Program-made: the position numbers and the translations under genes
Notes under the pieces: model-generated
Databases searched by the model: none
Seen by the model: the letters and a program-made list of their open reading frames with translations, nothing else
What the model was told of the DNA's origin: nothing
Shown here: one piece after another, positions 1-8,773 of the stretch
Position numbering within the stretch: position 1 is the stretch's first letter
How the letters are laid out: every line of letters starts with the position of its first letter
Assembly: GCF_003234965.1 (NCBI RefSeq)
Contig: NZ_QKVK01000006.1
Coordinates: forward strand, 246,175-310,174
Direction of reading: 5' to 3'
DNA from: Aestuariivirga litoralis
GTDB lineage: Bacteria; Pseudomonadota; Alphaproteobacteria; Rhizobiales; Aestuariivirgaceae
Length of the DNA stretch: 64,000 bases

Positions 1-2
1 GC

Positions 3-560
3 AAGCAGCCGGCAAAGCAGGCCACGGCGAAGCAGACGGGCAAGGCGGCCAAGGCCACCGGCCCCGCCAAGAAGCAGATGTTCGGCAGCAGCAAGGATGA
101 GCTGGCCTCCGACTCGTCCTCGACCACCACCACCACCACGACCACCAAGGGCGGCAAGAAGAAGGTGGTGCAGAAGACGAAGAAGGGCGCCAAGCCCGCT
201 GCCACGGCCGCCAAGTCGACGCCCGCAAAGTCGGCGGCAGCGAAGCCCGCTGCCAAGACCGCTGCGGCCAGCAGCAAGGCCAAGCCTGCGGCGACCACCA
301 CGGCTGCGGCCAAGGCCACCGACGCAACCAAGAAGCCTGCCGCAACCGCGGCGGCCACGCCCGCCACGCCCGCGACCAAGACGGCGACCGCAGCGGCCAA
401 GCCTGCCACCGCCGCCAAGCCTGCGACGGCCGCCAAGCCCGCCACCAGCTGCAAGCCCGGCGCCGATGGCAAGCTGCCGGCCGGGTGCCCGGCACCCAAG
501 CCCGCCGCCGCTGCCAAGCCCCCGGCCACTGCCGCCAAGACCACGACCGCCACCAACTGA
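3..560 (+). CDS. Lys/Ala-rich low-complexity protein, 5' end outside window
   Basis: The reading frame is open from the left edge of the window to the TGA at 558-560, so the N-terminus is missing; the Met at 78 is probably internal. The visible part is almost entirely K, A, P and T in KPAA/AAKPAT-type repeats. It has a short Thr run (about positions 121-147) and one small cysteine-bearing module (SCKPGADGKLPAGC) near the C-terminus. There is no recognisable fold. Such H1-like tails can bind nucleic acid or form a disordered surface or periplasmic linker. A strong hairpin terminator follows, so this gene ends its own transcript before glyA. Function is unknown; coding status is supported by the long frame and strongly biased composition. 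Confidence 0.6.
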   Translation, partial: KQPAKQATAKQTGKAAKATGPAKKQMFGSSKDELASDSSSTTTTTTTTKGGKKKVVQKTKKGAKPAATAAKSTPAKSAAAKPAAKTAAASSKAKPAATTTAAAKATDATKKPAATAAATPATPATKTATAAAKPATAAKPATAAKPATSCKPGADGKLPAGCPAPKPAAAAKPPATAAKTTTATN

Positions 561-583
561 GGCAGCGCACATCGGAATCCAGC

Positions 584-611
584 ACGGGCGGGAGCATCTC
601 CCGCCCGTTTG
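584..611 (+). terminator. Rho-independent terminator after the Lys/Ala-rich gene
   Basis: A perfect 10 bp stem (ACGGGCGGGA at 584-593 with TCCCGCCCGT at 599-608) encloses a 5-base loop and is followed by a short T run. It lies 24 bp after the upstream stop codon and separates that gene from glyA. Confidence 0.8.
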
Positions 612-749
612 CATTGGGGCGACGCAAAAGCCGTTCATCCTGCCGCATCGGGCCAGCACCGGGCGCTAGCCAAAGATGTATCTGGACCTCACCCGCGCAA
701 TCTGCCAATTGCGCCTCACCGTATTGCGACTGCGCTGGAGGAGACAGAC

Positions 750-2117
750 ATGGCGAAGAAGGCTGCGAAGAAGACCGTGAAGAAGGCTGCAAGGAAGCCC
801 GCGAAAAAGGCCGCTTCGGCCAAGAAGGCCGCGAAGCGCGCGCCGCTGTTCCCCGGCTTCTTCAAGGAGGCGCTCGCCAAGTCCGACCCGAAGATCGCCA
901 AGGCCATTGCCAGCGAACTTGGCCGGCAGCAGCACGAGATCGAGCTGATCGCGTCGGAGAACATCGTCTCGAAGGCGGTGCTGGAAGCCCAGGGCTCGGT
1001 GATGACCAACAAGTATGCGGAAGGCTATCCGGGCCGCCGCTACTATGGCGGCTGCCAGTATGTCGACGTCTCCGAGCAGCTGGCCATCGACCGCGCCAAG
1101 GCGCTGTTTAACTGCGCCTATGCCAACGTCCAGCCGCACTCCGGCGCCACGGCGAACCAGGCCGTGTTCTTTGCGCTCCTGCAGCCCGGCGATACCTACA
1201 TGGGCCTCGACCTCGCCTGCGGCGGTCACCTGACGCATGGTTCGCCCGTCAACCAGTCGGGCAAGTGGTTCACGGTTGCGCCCTACAAGGTGCGCGAGGA
1301 CAACCACCTCATCGACTATGACAAGCTCGAGGCGCAGGCCCATGCGGTGAAGCCCAAGCTCATCATCGCCGGCGGCTCCGCCTATCCGCGCATCATCGAC
1401 TTCAAGCGCTTCCGCCAGATCGCGGACGCCGTGGGCGCCAAGCTGATGGTCGACATGGCCCACTTCGCCGGCCTCGTCGCGGGCGGCGTGCATCCGAATC
1501 CGCTGGAGTACGCCCATGTCGTGACCACCACGACCCACAAGACGCTGCGCGGCCCGCGCGGCGGCCTGATCCTCTCCAACGACGAGGACCTCGGCAAGAA
1601 GTTCAACTCGGCCGTCTTCCCGGGCCTGCAGGGCGGCCCGCTCGAGCACGTCATCGCCGCCAAGGCGGTGGCCTTCGGTGAGGCACTGCGCCCCGCCTTC
1701 AAGAAATACGCCAAGCAGGTGGCCGACAACGCCAAGACGCTGGCCAAGGCGATGATCGACGGCGGCTCGGACCTCGTCTCCGGCGGCACCGACACGCACC
1801 TGATGCTGGTCGACCTGCGCAAGAAGGGTGTGACCGGCAAGGCCGCCGAGGCCTCGCTGGGCCGCGCCTTCATCACCTGCAACAAGAACGGCATTCCCTT
1901 CGACCCGGCCCCCTTCACCATCACGAGCGGGATCCGGCTGGGCACGCCCGCCGGCACCACCCGCGGCTTCGGCGCGGCGGAGTTCACGGAAGTCGGCGCG
2001 CTGATCAACGAAGTGCTCGACGGCCTCGCCAGGAACGGCGAGGAGAAGAACGGCAAGGTCGAGAAGGCCGTGGCTGCGAAGGTCAAGAAGCTGACCGCCA
2101 GGTTCCCGATCTACTGA
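750..2117 (+). CDS. glyA: Serine hydroxymethyltransferase with basic N-terminal tail
   Basis: This PLP enzyme interconverts serine plus tetrahydrofolate with glycine plus 5,10-methylene-THF and supplies one-carbon units in the cytosol. The start ATG at 750 is preceded by GGAGGAG at 737-743. The 455-residue product has the [11 protein letters not shown] and [14 protein letters not shown] signatures and the PLP-lysine motif [11 protein letters not shown] (Lys about 264). It is longer than the usual ~417-430 residues because of an extra tail of about 31 residues made of KKAAKK/KKA repeats, like a histone H1 or AlgP tail, placed before the normal start of the fold. A terminator follows at 2141. 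Enzyme identity is certain; the role of the tail is unknown. Confidence 0.97.
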   Translation: MAKKAAKKTVKKAARKPAKKAASAKKAAKRAPLFPGFFKEALAKSDPKIAKAIASELGRQQHEIELIASENIVSKAVLEAQGSVMTNKYAEGYPGRRYYGGCQYVDVSEQLAIDRAKALFNCAYANVQPHSGATANQAVFFALLQPGDTYMGLDLACGGHLTHGSPVNQSGKWFTVAPYKVREDNHLIDYDKLEAQAHAVKPKLIIAGGSAYPRIIDFKRFRQIADAVGAKLMVDMAHFAGLVAGGVHPNPLEYAHVVTTTTHKTLRGPRGGLILSNDEDLGKKFNSAVFPGLQGGPLEHVIAAKAVAFGEALRPAFKKYAKQVADNAKTLAKAMIDGGSDLVSGGTDTHLMLVDLRKKGVTGKAAEASLGRAFITCNKNGIPFDPAPFTITSGIRLGTPAGTTRGFGAAEFTEVGALINEVLDGLARNGEEKNGKVEKAVAAKVKKLTARFPIY

Positions 2118-2140
2118 CCGGACGGCGGGACACGAGCGAC

Positions 2141-2168
2141 ATGGCCGGGCTGCGACCCGGCCATTTTG
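2141..2168. terminator. Terminator between convergent glyA and dehydrogenase genes
   Basis: A 9 bp perfect stem (ATGGCCGGG at 2141-2149 with CCCGGCCAT at 2156-2164) with a 6-base loop is followed by TTTT on the plus strand. It sits in the 62 bp gap between two convergent genes, ending glyA and possibly serving both. Confidence 0.75.
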
Positions 2169-2179
2169 CTTTGGCGGGA

Positions 2180-3058
2180 CTAGCTCCGGTCGAGGTTCTG
2201 GAAGCGTGCGATCAGGCTCGAGGTGTCCCACCGGCCGCCGCCCAGCTTCTGCACCTCGGCATAGAACTGGTCGACCAGCGCGGTGACGGGAAGCGGCGCG
2301 CCGTTGCGGCGCGATTCATCGAGGCAGATGCCGAGGTCCTTGCGCATCCAGTCGGCGGCAAATCCGAAGTCGAACTTGCCGGCGATCATGGTCTTGTGCC
2401 GGTTCTCCATCTGCCACGAGCCGGCAGCTCCCTTGGAGATGACCTCGATCACGTCCTCCATCGGCAGGCCGGCCTTCATGCCGAAGTTGATGGCCTCGGC
2501 GAGGCCCTGGACGAGACCGGCAATGGCAATCTGGTTGACCATCTTTGCAAGCTGCCCCGACCCCGCCGGGCCCAGCAGCTTCCGCATGCGCGAGAAATGC
2601 GCGATCAGCGGTTCGGCCCGGGCATAATCCTCAGGATCGCCGCCGCACATCACGGTGAGCACGCCATTCTCCGCGCCGGCCTGGCCGCCGGAGACGGGCG
2701 CATCGACGAAGCCGAGGCCCCTGCCCTTGGCGGCGGCGTGCAGTTCACGCGCCACCCGTGCCGAGGCGGTGGTGTGATCGATGAACACCGCGCCCGGCTT
2801 CATCGCCTGGAATGCACCCTCGGGACCGGTGGTGACCTGGCGCAGGTCATCATCATTGCCGACGCAGGCGAAGACGAAGTCGGCGTCCTTCGCGGCCGCG
2901 GCGGGGGTTGGCGCCGTGGCGCCGCCGAAAGCTTCGGCCCATTTTGCGGCCTTCGCCGCCGTGCGGTTGTAGACCGTCACCTGCAGGCCGCCCCGCGCGA
3001 CAAGATGCCCCGCCATCGGATAACCCATCACTCCGAGCCCAATCCACGCCACGCGCAT
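2180..3058 (-). CDS. NAD(P)-dependent beta-hydroxyacid dehydrogenase (3-hydroxyisobutyrate dehydrogenase family)
   Basis: A 292-residue protein starting with a Rossmann NAD(P) motif (GLGVMGYPMAGHL). It carries the family signatures: the substrate-binding segment FVDAPVSGGQAGAENG and the catalytic-lysine region GSGQLAKMVNQ. The ATG at 3058 is preferred because AGGAG lies 8 bp upstream; an in-frame GTG at 3067 is also possible. Family members oxidise 3-hydroxyisobutyrate or reduce tartronate semialdehyde, succinic semialdehyde or glyoxylate. The sequence alone does not fix the substrate. Proximity to glyA would fit C2/C3 glycine-glyoxylate metabolism, but the genes are convergent, so this is only suggestive. 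Confidence 0.9.
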   Translation of the reverse strand: MRVAWIGLGVMGYPMAGHLVARGGLQVTVYNRTAAKAAKWAEAFGGATAPTPAAAAKDADFVFACVGNDDDLRQVTTGPEGAFQAMKPGAVFIDHTTASARVARELHAAAKGRGLGFVDAPVSGGQAGAENGVLTVMCGGDPEDYARAEPLIAHFSRMRKLLGPAGSGQLAKMVNQIAIAGLVQGLAEAINFGMKAGLPMEDVIEVISKGAAGSWQMENRHKTMIAGKFDFGFAADWMRKDLGICLDESRRNGAPLPVTALVDQFYAEVQKLGGGRWDTSSLIARFQNLDRS

Positions 3059-3206
3059 CCGAAACACTCCTGAAATGTCACGGCTTTCCTAGGCCATCGC
3101 GGGGACTGAATCAACGTGGGGCGGCGCGCGTGAGCCTTGCATGGCGGCGTGCACGTGGCATTATATGGATATAGATGATTGACGCTTTTCACCGGAGCAG
3201 GCCGAC

Positions 3207-3950
3207 GTGAGCATCGAGCGGCGGAACTTCCCACAGTTCTTCATTACCGCCCCCTCGCCCTGCCCCTATCTCGCGGGACGGGTCGAACGCAAGGTGTTCA
3301 CCCACCTCGTGGGCCATGATGCGCGCAGCCTCAACACGCAGCTGAGCCAGGGCGGCTTCCGCCGCAGCCAGAACATCGCCTACCGCCCCGCCTGCGATGG
3401 CTGCGCATCCTGCGTGTCGGTGCGCGTGCCGGTAAACACCTTCGAGATGACGCGGGGCTTCCGCCGCACGCTCAAGGCCAATGCCGACATCGACGCCACG
3501 GTGGTGAAGAGCCAGGCGACGTCCGAACACTATTCGCTGTTCCGCAGCTACATCGACAGCCGCCACAGCGACGGCGGCATGGCAGACATGACGGTGCTCG
3601 ACTTCTCCGCCATGGTGGACGACAACTTCGTCGACAGCCGGCTCGTCGAATATCGCGCGCGTGACGTCATCGACCCCAACGGGCGGCTGGTGGGCGCGGT
3701 GCTGATCGACATTCTCGGCGACGGCATCTCGATGATCTACAGCTTCTATGATCCCGACGAAGCGGCCCGCAGCCTCGGCACGTTCATGATCCTCGACAAC
3801 ATCGCCCGCGTGCGCCGGCTGGGCCTTCCCTATCTCTATCTCGGCTACTGGGTGCGGGGCTCACGCAAGATGGACTACAAGGCGCGTTTCCTGCCGCAGG
3901 AAAGGTTAACGGCCGAAGGCTGGACGCTGCACCGCAGCAGCAACGCATGA
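3207..3950 (+). CDS. bpt: Aspartate/glutamate leucyltransferase (Bpt-type tRNA-protein transferase)
   Basis: A 247-residue member of the bacterial Ate1/Bpt family, which transfers leucine from Leu-tRNA onto proteins with N-terminal Asp or Glu, marking them for ClpS/ClpAP degradation. Visible signatures are the N-terminal APSPCPYL, the cysteine cluster [18 protein letters not shown], and the C-terminal GNAT-like half with [10 protein letters not shown] and [10 protein letters not shown]. It starts at GTG 3207, with GGAGCAGG about 8 bp upstream. Length is typical for the family. It is monocistronic, flanked by a divergent gene and by a transporter with a 76 bp gap. Confidence 0.93.
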   Translation: MSIERRNFPQFFITAPSPCPYLAGRVERKVFTHLVGHDARSLNTQLSQGGFRRSQNIAYRPACDGCASCVSVRVPVNTFEMTRGFRRTLKANADIDATVVKSQATSEHYSLFRSYIDSRHSDGGMADMTVLDFSAMVDDNFVDSRLVEYRARDVIDPNGRLVGAVLIDILGDGISMIYSFYDPDEAARSLGTFMILDNIARVRRLGLPYLYLGYWVRGSRKMDYKARFLPQERLTAEGWTLHRSSNA

Positions 3951-4026
3951 CCACTTAGTAGTTGTTGACCCAAGGGCAGATCTACGCTTGTCTGTAGACG
4001 TTCGTTGCGTCTAGTAAGTGTGTTTG

Positions 4027-4956
4027 ATGCCCTTTGATTCGCCGCCATCCGGCCGCCAAATCGGTGCCGCCTTTTTCATTACTGCGATCGGCGGTCTGCT
4101 CTTCACTTTCGACCTGCCTTTGCTTCGCTTGTCCATGGCCGACCAGTGGACGATGGTGTTCGTGCGCGGCATCCTGCTCTTTTCCACGCTGTCCTTCGGC
4201 TGGTTCGTGGCGCGCTGGATGGGCGACCGCGCGCCGTTCCTCGCCGGCGGTGCGGGCATTGCCGTGGCATGTGCCAGCACGCTCGGCAATATTTCCTATA
4301 TCGGCGCCGTGGTTCACGCGCCTGCGGCCAATGTGGTGTTCCTCATCGCGCTCACCCCGGTGATCGCGGCGTCATTGTCGCACCTGGTGCTGGGCGAGAA
4401 GGTGCACGGCTATACCTGGACCGCGACCATCCTGGCATTGTGCGGCGCCGCCCTCATCGCCTCGCAGGGGATCGACAGCGGCCACTGGGTGGGTGACGGG
4501 CTGGCCATGGTGTCGGCCTTCTGCTCGGCCACCATCCTCACCATCATCCGGGCCACCGGGCGGAAGGTGGCGACCAGCCTGGCGCTCGGAAGCCTCGCCT
4601 CCTCGCTGATCGCACTGATGAGTTTCAACATCGTACCCTCGACGCTGTTCGGAACCGGCGCCTTCGGCGTGCCATCGCTGGTGTGGCTGGGCCTCAACGG
4701 CCTGATCGTGATGCCGCTGGCCACCGTCCTGCTGGCCCGCGGCCCCCGCCTGCTGCCCTCGGCCGATGTCAGCATGTTCTTCATGCTGGAAACCATCCTG
4801 ACGCCAATCTGGACCTGGATGCTGTTCGCCGAGGCGCCTTCGCCGCGCGTGCTGGCGGGCGGCCTGCTGCTGATCCTGACCCTGCTGGCACACAGCTGGT
4901 GGCGCCTTGCCGTGTCGATGCGGACAGCCCAGGCGATTTCGTCAGACCGGCCGTAA
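4027..4956 (+). CDS. DMT-family (EamA) inner-membrane transporter
   Basis: A 309-residue protein of ten hydrophobic segments arranged as two EamA repeats, typical of drug/metabolite exporters of the inner membrane. The second repeat carries PSADVSMFFMLETILTPIWTW, the usual conserved region before the last helices. I use ATG 4027; a GTG three codons upstream (4018) is in frame but neither has a strong ribosome site. The 76 bp leader contains two small inverted repeats (TCTAC/GTAGA and AGACG/CGTCT around 3980-4012). The substrate cannot be predicted. Confidence 0.85.
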   Translation: MPFDSPPSGRQIGAAFFITAIGGLLFTFDLPLLRLSMADQWTMVFVRGILLFSTLSFGWFVARWMGDRAPFLAGGAGIAVACASTLGNISYIGAVVHAPAANVVFLIALTPVIAASLSHLVLGEKVHGYTWTATILALCGAALIASQGIDSGHWVGDGLAMVSAFCSATILTIIRATGRKVATSLALGSLASSLIALMSFNIVPSTLFGTGAFGVPSLVWLGLNGLIVMPLATVLLARGPRLLPSADVSMFFMLETILTPIWTWMLFAEAPSPRVLAGGLLLILTLLAHSWWRLAVSMRTAQAISSDRP

Positions 4957-5127
4957 ATACCTCGATTTCCCTGCAATCGTTTAGACTTACTATAGAAGAT
5001 CTCACTACAATATGGTTGACGCAGCGTCGGCTTTGGTCAATCATTTGCCCGGAGCTTGACCTGAAAGGCTGCCCAAGCAGCCGACCCGGCAACGGGAACG
5101 CAAGTCTGGAAGTGTCGGGGTAAGTGT

Positions 5128-5898
5128 ATGTATGCGTTGAATGTTGGCCTTCAGGGGGTGCAGCCACTGGGAGCCGAAACGGGCCTCGCGGACCCGCTGC
5201 GGACGGTGATGGCCATCTCGACCCTGCTGCAGGCGGGGGCGGAACAGGGCCTCAGTTTCCACATCTCCACCGATTTTGCCGGACTGGCGCGTGAGCGCCG
5301 GCGCCTGCGCAATTCCGAAGTCTCCCCGATGTTCGACCCCTCCGCCTGCCGCAGCCTTTCGGAGCGCGGCTTCTGGATGTCGCTGATCGACAAGACCGGC
5401 GAGACGGTGGGCCTGCAGGCCTTCCGCCTCGACGACGCCGACCCCAACCTCGCCGAATGGGTGCTGGGCTGGATGATGGGCCTCTACGCCCGCCGCCGCG
5501 AGATGATCGTGCCGCGCGCCGTGATGCCGCCGGAGCATTCGCTGTCGCACCTCATCCGGGGCCGCATCGTCTATCACGGCGAATTGTGGATCGACAAACA
5601 CTGCAAGGTGGGCTTCCCCGTCTTCCCGAGGATCGGCATGCTGCTGGCCATGGTGAAGTGGCAGCCCGAGGCGATCTGGGCGCTCACCGGCCAATCCATG
5701 GCGACGCGCGGCCACATGGTGCGCATGGGCTATGGCCACCTCGAGCAGAGCTTCCTGACCTGGGAATGGGAGCCCGACGGCGCCGAACAGGCCGAATGGA
5801 TCGGCGTGGCGCTGCGCCGGCACCTCGAGTTCTCGATTGCCGAGCTTTCGTCCACCTCGCCTACAGAGGCGAGATATCAACCTCTGCAAGCTCAGTGA
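5128..5898 (+). CDS. Uncharacterised soluble protein
   Basis: A 256-residue protein starting at ATG 5128, with GGGG about 9 bp upstream. It has no signal peptide or membrane segment. It is Trp- and Arg-rich in the centre (EWVLGWMMGLYARRREM) and shows an alternating strand/helix pattern loosely like acyltransferase (GNAT) folds, but no acetyl-CoA motif is clear. Its 3' end overlaps the convergent gene at 5861 by 38 bp. I do not recognise the family; coding is supported by length, codon usage and start context. Confidence 0.65.
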   Translation: MYALNVGLQGVQPLGAETGLADPLRTVMAISTLLQAGAEQGLSFHISTDFAGLARERRRLRNSEVSPMFDPSACRSLSERGFWMSLIDKTGETVGLQAFRLDDADPNLAEWVLGWMMGLYARRREMIVPRAVMPPEHSLSHLIRGRIVYHGELWIDKHCKVGFPVFPRIGMLLAMVKWQPEAIWALTGQSMATRGHMVRMGYGHLEQSFLTWEWEPDGAEQAEWIGVALRRHLEFSIAELSSTSPTEARYQPLQAQ

Positions 5899-6625
5899 CC
5901 ACCCGCACGCCCTTGCGGCTGCGGCCCTGGATCAGCGGCAGCGCCACGCGCTGGTAGGGCACCCACACGACATCGCCCCGCGCCGAGGCCATGGCCGCAT
6001 AGATGTGGTCGTAATGCGGTTCGCCGGTGCGGGTGACCTGCGGATAGGCGCGGCTCACCGCCTCGTCATAGGAATGCCCGATCAGGCAGGGATAGGACAC
6101 GGGGTTCAGCCCCCACAGCTTGGCAATCGTTGACTGCGGCCCGACGCGCGCCACGCGGTAGCGCTGCGACGACGGGTCATAGGCGCAGTCGATCGACACA
6201 TCCTCGCTCGCCGCATTGTCGCGCAGGGCCTTCTGCAGGAGCGGCGGGGTGTTGCGCCGGCCCTCCGCGACCTTCTGGATATAGACCGTCTGCGACAGGT
6301 GAACGTCGCTCTTGTGGATGAGGTGGTGGATGCGGTCGGCGGCGACCCAGGGCTGCTCATGCCGCTCATTGAACCAGCCGGCCGAGTAATACTGCAGCTG
6401 GTAGGGGCCGAAGGCGCCCTGCAGCCATTCGGCCGCGAAATAGAGCGAGGCCCAGTTGCGCGAGAACATGCTCCAGCGGATGGCGGTGCCCTGCTCGCTT
6501 TCGGTGATCTTCACGAAGCCCGTTCGCTGCAGGAGGTCGCGCTCTTCTGCGGGAGACATCGTCTCCGCCATGGCTGGCGGCGGCACGATGCGCCCGTCCA
6601 GCACCCAGTGAATGCACGTCGCCAT
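5861..6625 (-). CDS. Uncharacterised protein, possibly PAS_5-like
   Basis: A protein of about 254 residues. The start is uncertain: ATG 6625 has GGAG 14 bp upstream, while an in-frame ATG at 6667 would add 14 residues. The C-terminal half, with PHYDHIYAAMASARGDVVW followed by VPYQRVALPL, resembles the end of the alphaproteobacterial PAS_5 sensor fold, a weak resemblance judged by eye. There is no signal peptide or membrane helix. It converges on and overlaps the 3' end of the gene at 5128. The conserved Trp/Tyr-rich core suggests a real folded protein of unknown role. Confidence 0.6.
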   Translation of the reverse strand: MATCIHWVLDGRIVPPPAMAETMSPAEERDLLQRTGFVKITESEQGTAIRWSMFSRNWASLYFAAEWLQGAFGPYQLQYYSAGWFNERHEQPWVAADRIHHLIHKSDVHLSQTVYIQKVAEGRRNTPPLLQKALRDNAASEDVSIDCAYDPSSQRYRVARVGPQSTIAKLWGLNPVSYPCLIGHSYDEAVSRAYPQVTRTGEPHYDHIYAAMASARGDVVWVPYQRVALPLIQGRSRKGVRVVTELAEVDISPL

Positions 6626-6716
6626 GGCCCGGCCCCGATCTCCCCTTCCAAATGGAGTACCGAGCATACAACAACGGAGTTTAACTCAACCTTAGCGCGC
6701 GCAATCGCTTTCAGCA

Positions 6717-7847
6717 CTAGTCGAGGGTCACCTTGTAGCGGCTGATCGCCACCGCCATGACGATGACCAGCATGAGGGCCAGCACGGCGAGCTCCTCCGA
6801 CATCTGCGCCGCCGTGGCGCCCTTCAGCATCAGCCCCCTCACGATGCGTAGGAAATGCGTGGTCGGGATCGCCTCGCCGATGACCTGTGCCCAGCCCGGC
6901 ATGCCGCGGAAGGGGAAGGCAAAGCCCGAGAGCAGGATCGAGGGCAGCATGAAGAAGAACGACATCTGCATCGCCTGCAGCTGGTTCTGGGCCAGCGTCG
7001 AGAAGGCGAATCCGATGGCGAGGTTGATGGTGATGAACAGCAGCGTCGCCACCGTGAACAGCCCGAAGGAGCCGACGAAGGGCACGCCGAACAGCAGCTT
7101 CGCCATGATCACGATCACCGCCACCTGCACGGCACCGATCAGCACATAGGGCGCGATCTTGCCGATCATCACCTCGAGCGGCGAAACCGGCATGGCGAGC
7201 AGGTTTTCCATGGTGCCGCGCTCACGCTCGCGCGTCACCGCGAGCGCGGTCATCATCACCATGGTCATGGTGAGGATGACGCCCAAGAGGCCCGGCACGA
7301 TGTTGTAGCGGGTGATGCCCTCCGGGTTGTAGCGCTTGTGCAGCACGATCTCGATGGGGCCGTCCTTGCCGCGCCGCGCCGCCAGGGGCCCCTTGAGCTC
7401 ACGCGCGAGTGTCTGGTTCACGGCCTGGGTCACCGCATTCATGGCGGGGCCGGTGGTGGCCGGGTCGGTGGCATCGGCCTCGACGGAGATCTGCGGGTCC
7501 TCGCCACGGATGAGCTTCTTCGTCAGGTCGCCCGGAATGGTGACGACGAACTGCACGTCGCCCCGCTGCAGCAGCGCGTCCGCCTCGGCCTCCGTCGCGG
7601 CCTCCCTCGTCACGGTGAAATAGCCCGTGTTTCCGATCGCCGCGACGATGCTGCGCGACAGCTGCGAATGTTCGGAGACCAGCACCGCCGTGGGCAGGCC
7701 CTTGGGATCGGCATTGATGGCGAAGCCGAACAGCACCAGTTGCACGATGGGCACGATGAACATCATGGCGAAGGTCAGCCGGTCCCGGCGGAGCTGCAGC
7801 GCCTCCTTGATGATCATGGCCCAGAGCCTGGCGAGGAAGTCGGTCAC
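6717..7847 (-). CDS. ABC-2 type transporter permease (YbhS/YbhR-like)
   Basis: The membrane subunit of an export ABC system, 376 residues. It has one N-terminal helix (MFIVPIVQLVLFGFAIN), a long extracytoplasmic domain of about 140 residues, then five to six helices including the ABC-2 signature region RERERGTMENLLAMP. GTG 7847 is chosen because its GTGA overlaps the ATPase stop, a 4 bp translational coupling. It is the last gene of the tetR-hlyD-ATPase-permease operon. Only one permease gene is present, so the transporter is likely a homodimer, unlike E. coli YbhS/YbhR. Confidence 0.92.
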   Translation of the reverse strand: MTDFLARLWAMIIKEALQLRRDRLTFAMMFIVPIVQLVLFGFAINADPKGLPTAVLVSEHSQLSRSIVAAIGNTGYFTVTREAATEAEADALLQRGDVQFVVTIPGDLTKKLIRGEDPQISVEADATDPATTGPAMNAVTQAVNQTLARELKGPLAARRGKDGPIEIVLHKRYNPEGITRYNIVPGLLGVILTMTMVMMTALAVTRERERGTMENLLAMPVSPLEVMIGKIAPYVLIGAVQVAVIVIMAKLLFGVPFVGSFGLFTVATLLFITINLAIGFAFSTLAQNQLQAMQMSFFFMLPSILLSGFAFPFRGMPGWAQVIGEAIPTTHFLRIVRGLMLKGATAAQMSEELAVLALMLVIVMAVAISRYKVTLD

Positions 7848-8773
7848 GCCGCCTCCCCCATGTTGTCGCGGGCCTGGCCCATCAGGTGGATGAAAACGTC
7901 CTCCAGCGTCGGCGGCGCTTCCTCCCAGATGAGATCGCGATTGCGGAAGGCCTCCACGGCGCGCCACAGCGCATCGCGGTCGGGCCCGCAGACGTGGAGC
8001 GTGGTGCCGAAGGCGGCGGCTGCGGTGACGCCCGGCACATCGCGCAGCTCGGGCGCCAGCCGATCGGCTCCCGGCCCCATGGCGACGAGCGCGGAGAGAC
8101 CGCTATCCCTGATGATCTCCTCCGCCGTGCCGCGCGCCATCAGCTTGCCATAGGCGATGTAGGCGATCTCGTGGCAGCGCTCGGCCTCGTCCATGTAGTG
8201 CGTCGAGACCAGCACGGTGATGCCTTGCGCGGCGAGCGCGTGGATCTCGTCCCAGAAGGCGCGGCGCGCCTTGGGGTCCACACCCGCCGTCGGCTCGTCG
8301 AGGAGGAGCAGCTTCGGCTGGTGCAGCACGCAGGCCGCGAGCGCCAGGCGCTGCTTCCAGCCGCCCGACAGCGAACCCGTCAGCTGGTGCTGGCGCGAGG
8401 CGAGGCCGAGGCGCTCGAGCGATTGATCCACCACCTCGCGAAGATTCTTCAGGCGATAGAGCCTGCCGACGAACTCGAGGTTCTGGCGGATGGTGAGATC
8501 TTCATAGAGGCCGAAGCGCTGCGTCATGTAGCCGGCCTGGGCCTTCACCGCGTCACGCTCGGTGATGATATTGTAGCCGAGGCAGGTGCCCTCGCCGCCA
8601 TCGGGCGTCAGCAACCCGCAGATCATGCGCAGCGTCGTCGTCTTGCCCGAGCCATTGGGGCCGAGGAAGCCGCAGATGCGGCCCGGCATGATCGCCAGGT
8701 CCACATGATCGACCACCGTGCGGTTGCCATAGCGCTTGACCAGCCCCCGGACGTCGATGGCGGGCGTGGTCAC
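7844..8773 (-). CDS. ABC transporter ATP-binding protein (YbhF-like)
   Basis: A 309-residue nucleotide-binding subunit. It has a Walker A motif (GPNGSGKTTT), a Q-loop (YMTQRFGLYEDL), an ABC signature (LSGGWKQRLALA), Walker B with catalytic Glu (LLLLDEPTAGVDP) and an H-loop (VSTHYMDE). It has a single ATPase domain, whereas E. coli YbhF carries two. GTG 8773 overlaps the stop of the upstream hlyD gene by 4 bp, and its own stop overlaps the permease start the same way. It energises export with the permease and the membrane-fusion protein. Confidence 0.94.
   Translation of the reverse strand: MTTPAIDVRGLVKRYGNRTVVDHVDLAIMPGRICGFLGPNGSGKTTTLRMICGLLTPDGGEGTCLGYNIITERDAVKAQAGYMTQRFGLYEDLTIRQNLEFVGRLYRLKNLREVVDQSLERLGLASRQHQLTGSLSGGWKQRLALAACVLHQPKLLLLDEPTAGVDPKARRAFWDEIHALAAQGITVLVSTHYMDEAERCHEIAYIAYGKLMARGTAEEIIRDSGLSALVAMGPGADRLAPELRDVPGVTAAAAFGTTLHVCGPDRDALWRAVEAFRNRDLIWEEAPPTLEDVFIHLMGQARDNMGEAA

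Noticed and set aside
666..2231. 521-residue frame on the minus strand opposite glyA
   Set aside because: It is an antisense shadow in high-GC DNA; the plus-strand protein is a complete serine hydroxymethyltransferase with a good ribosome site.
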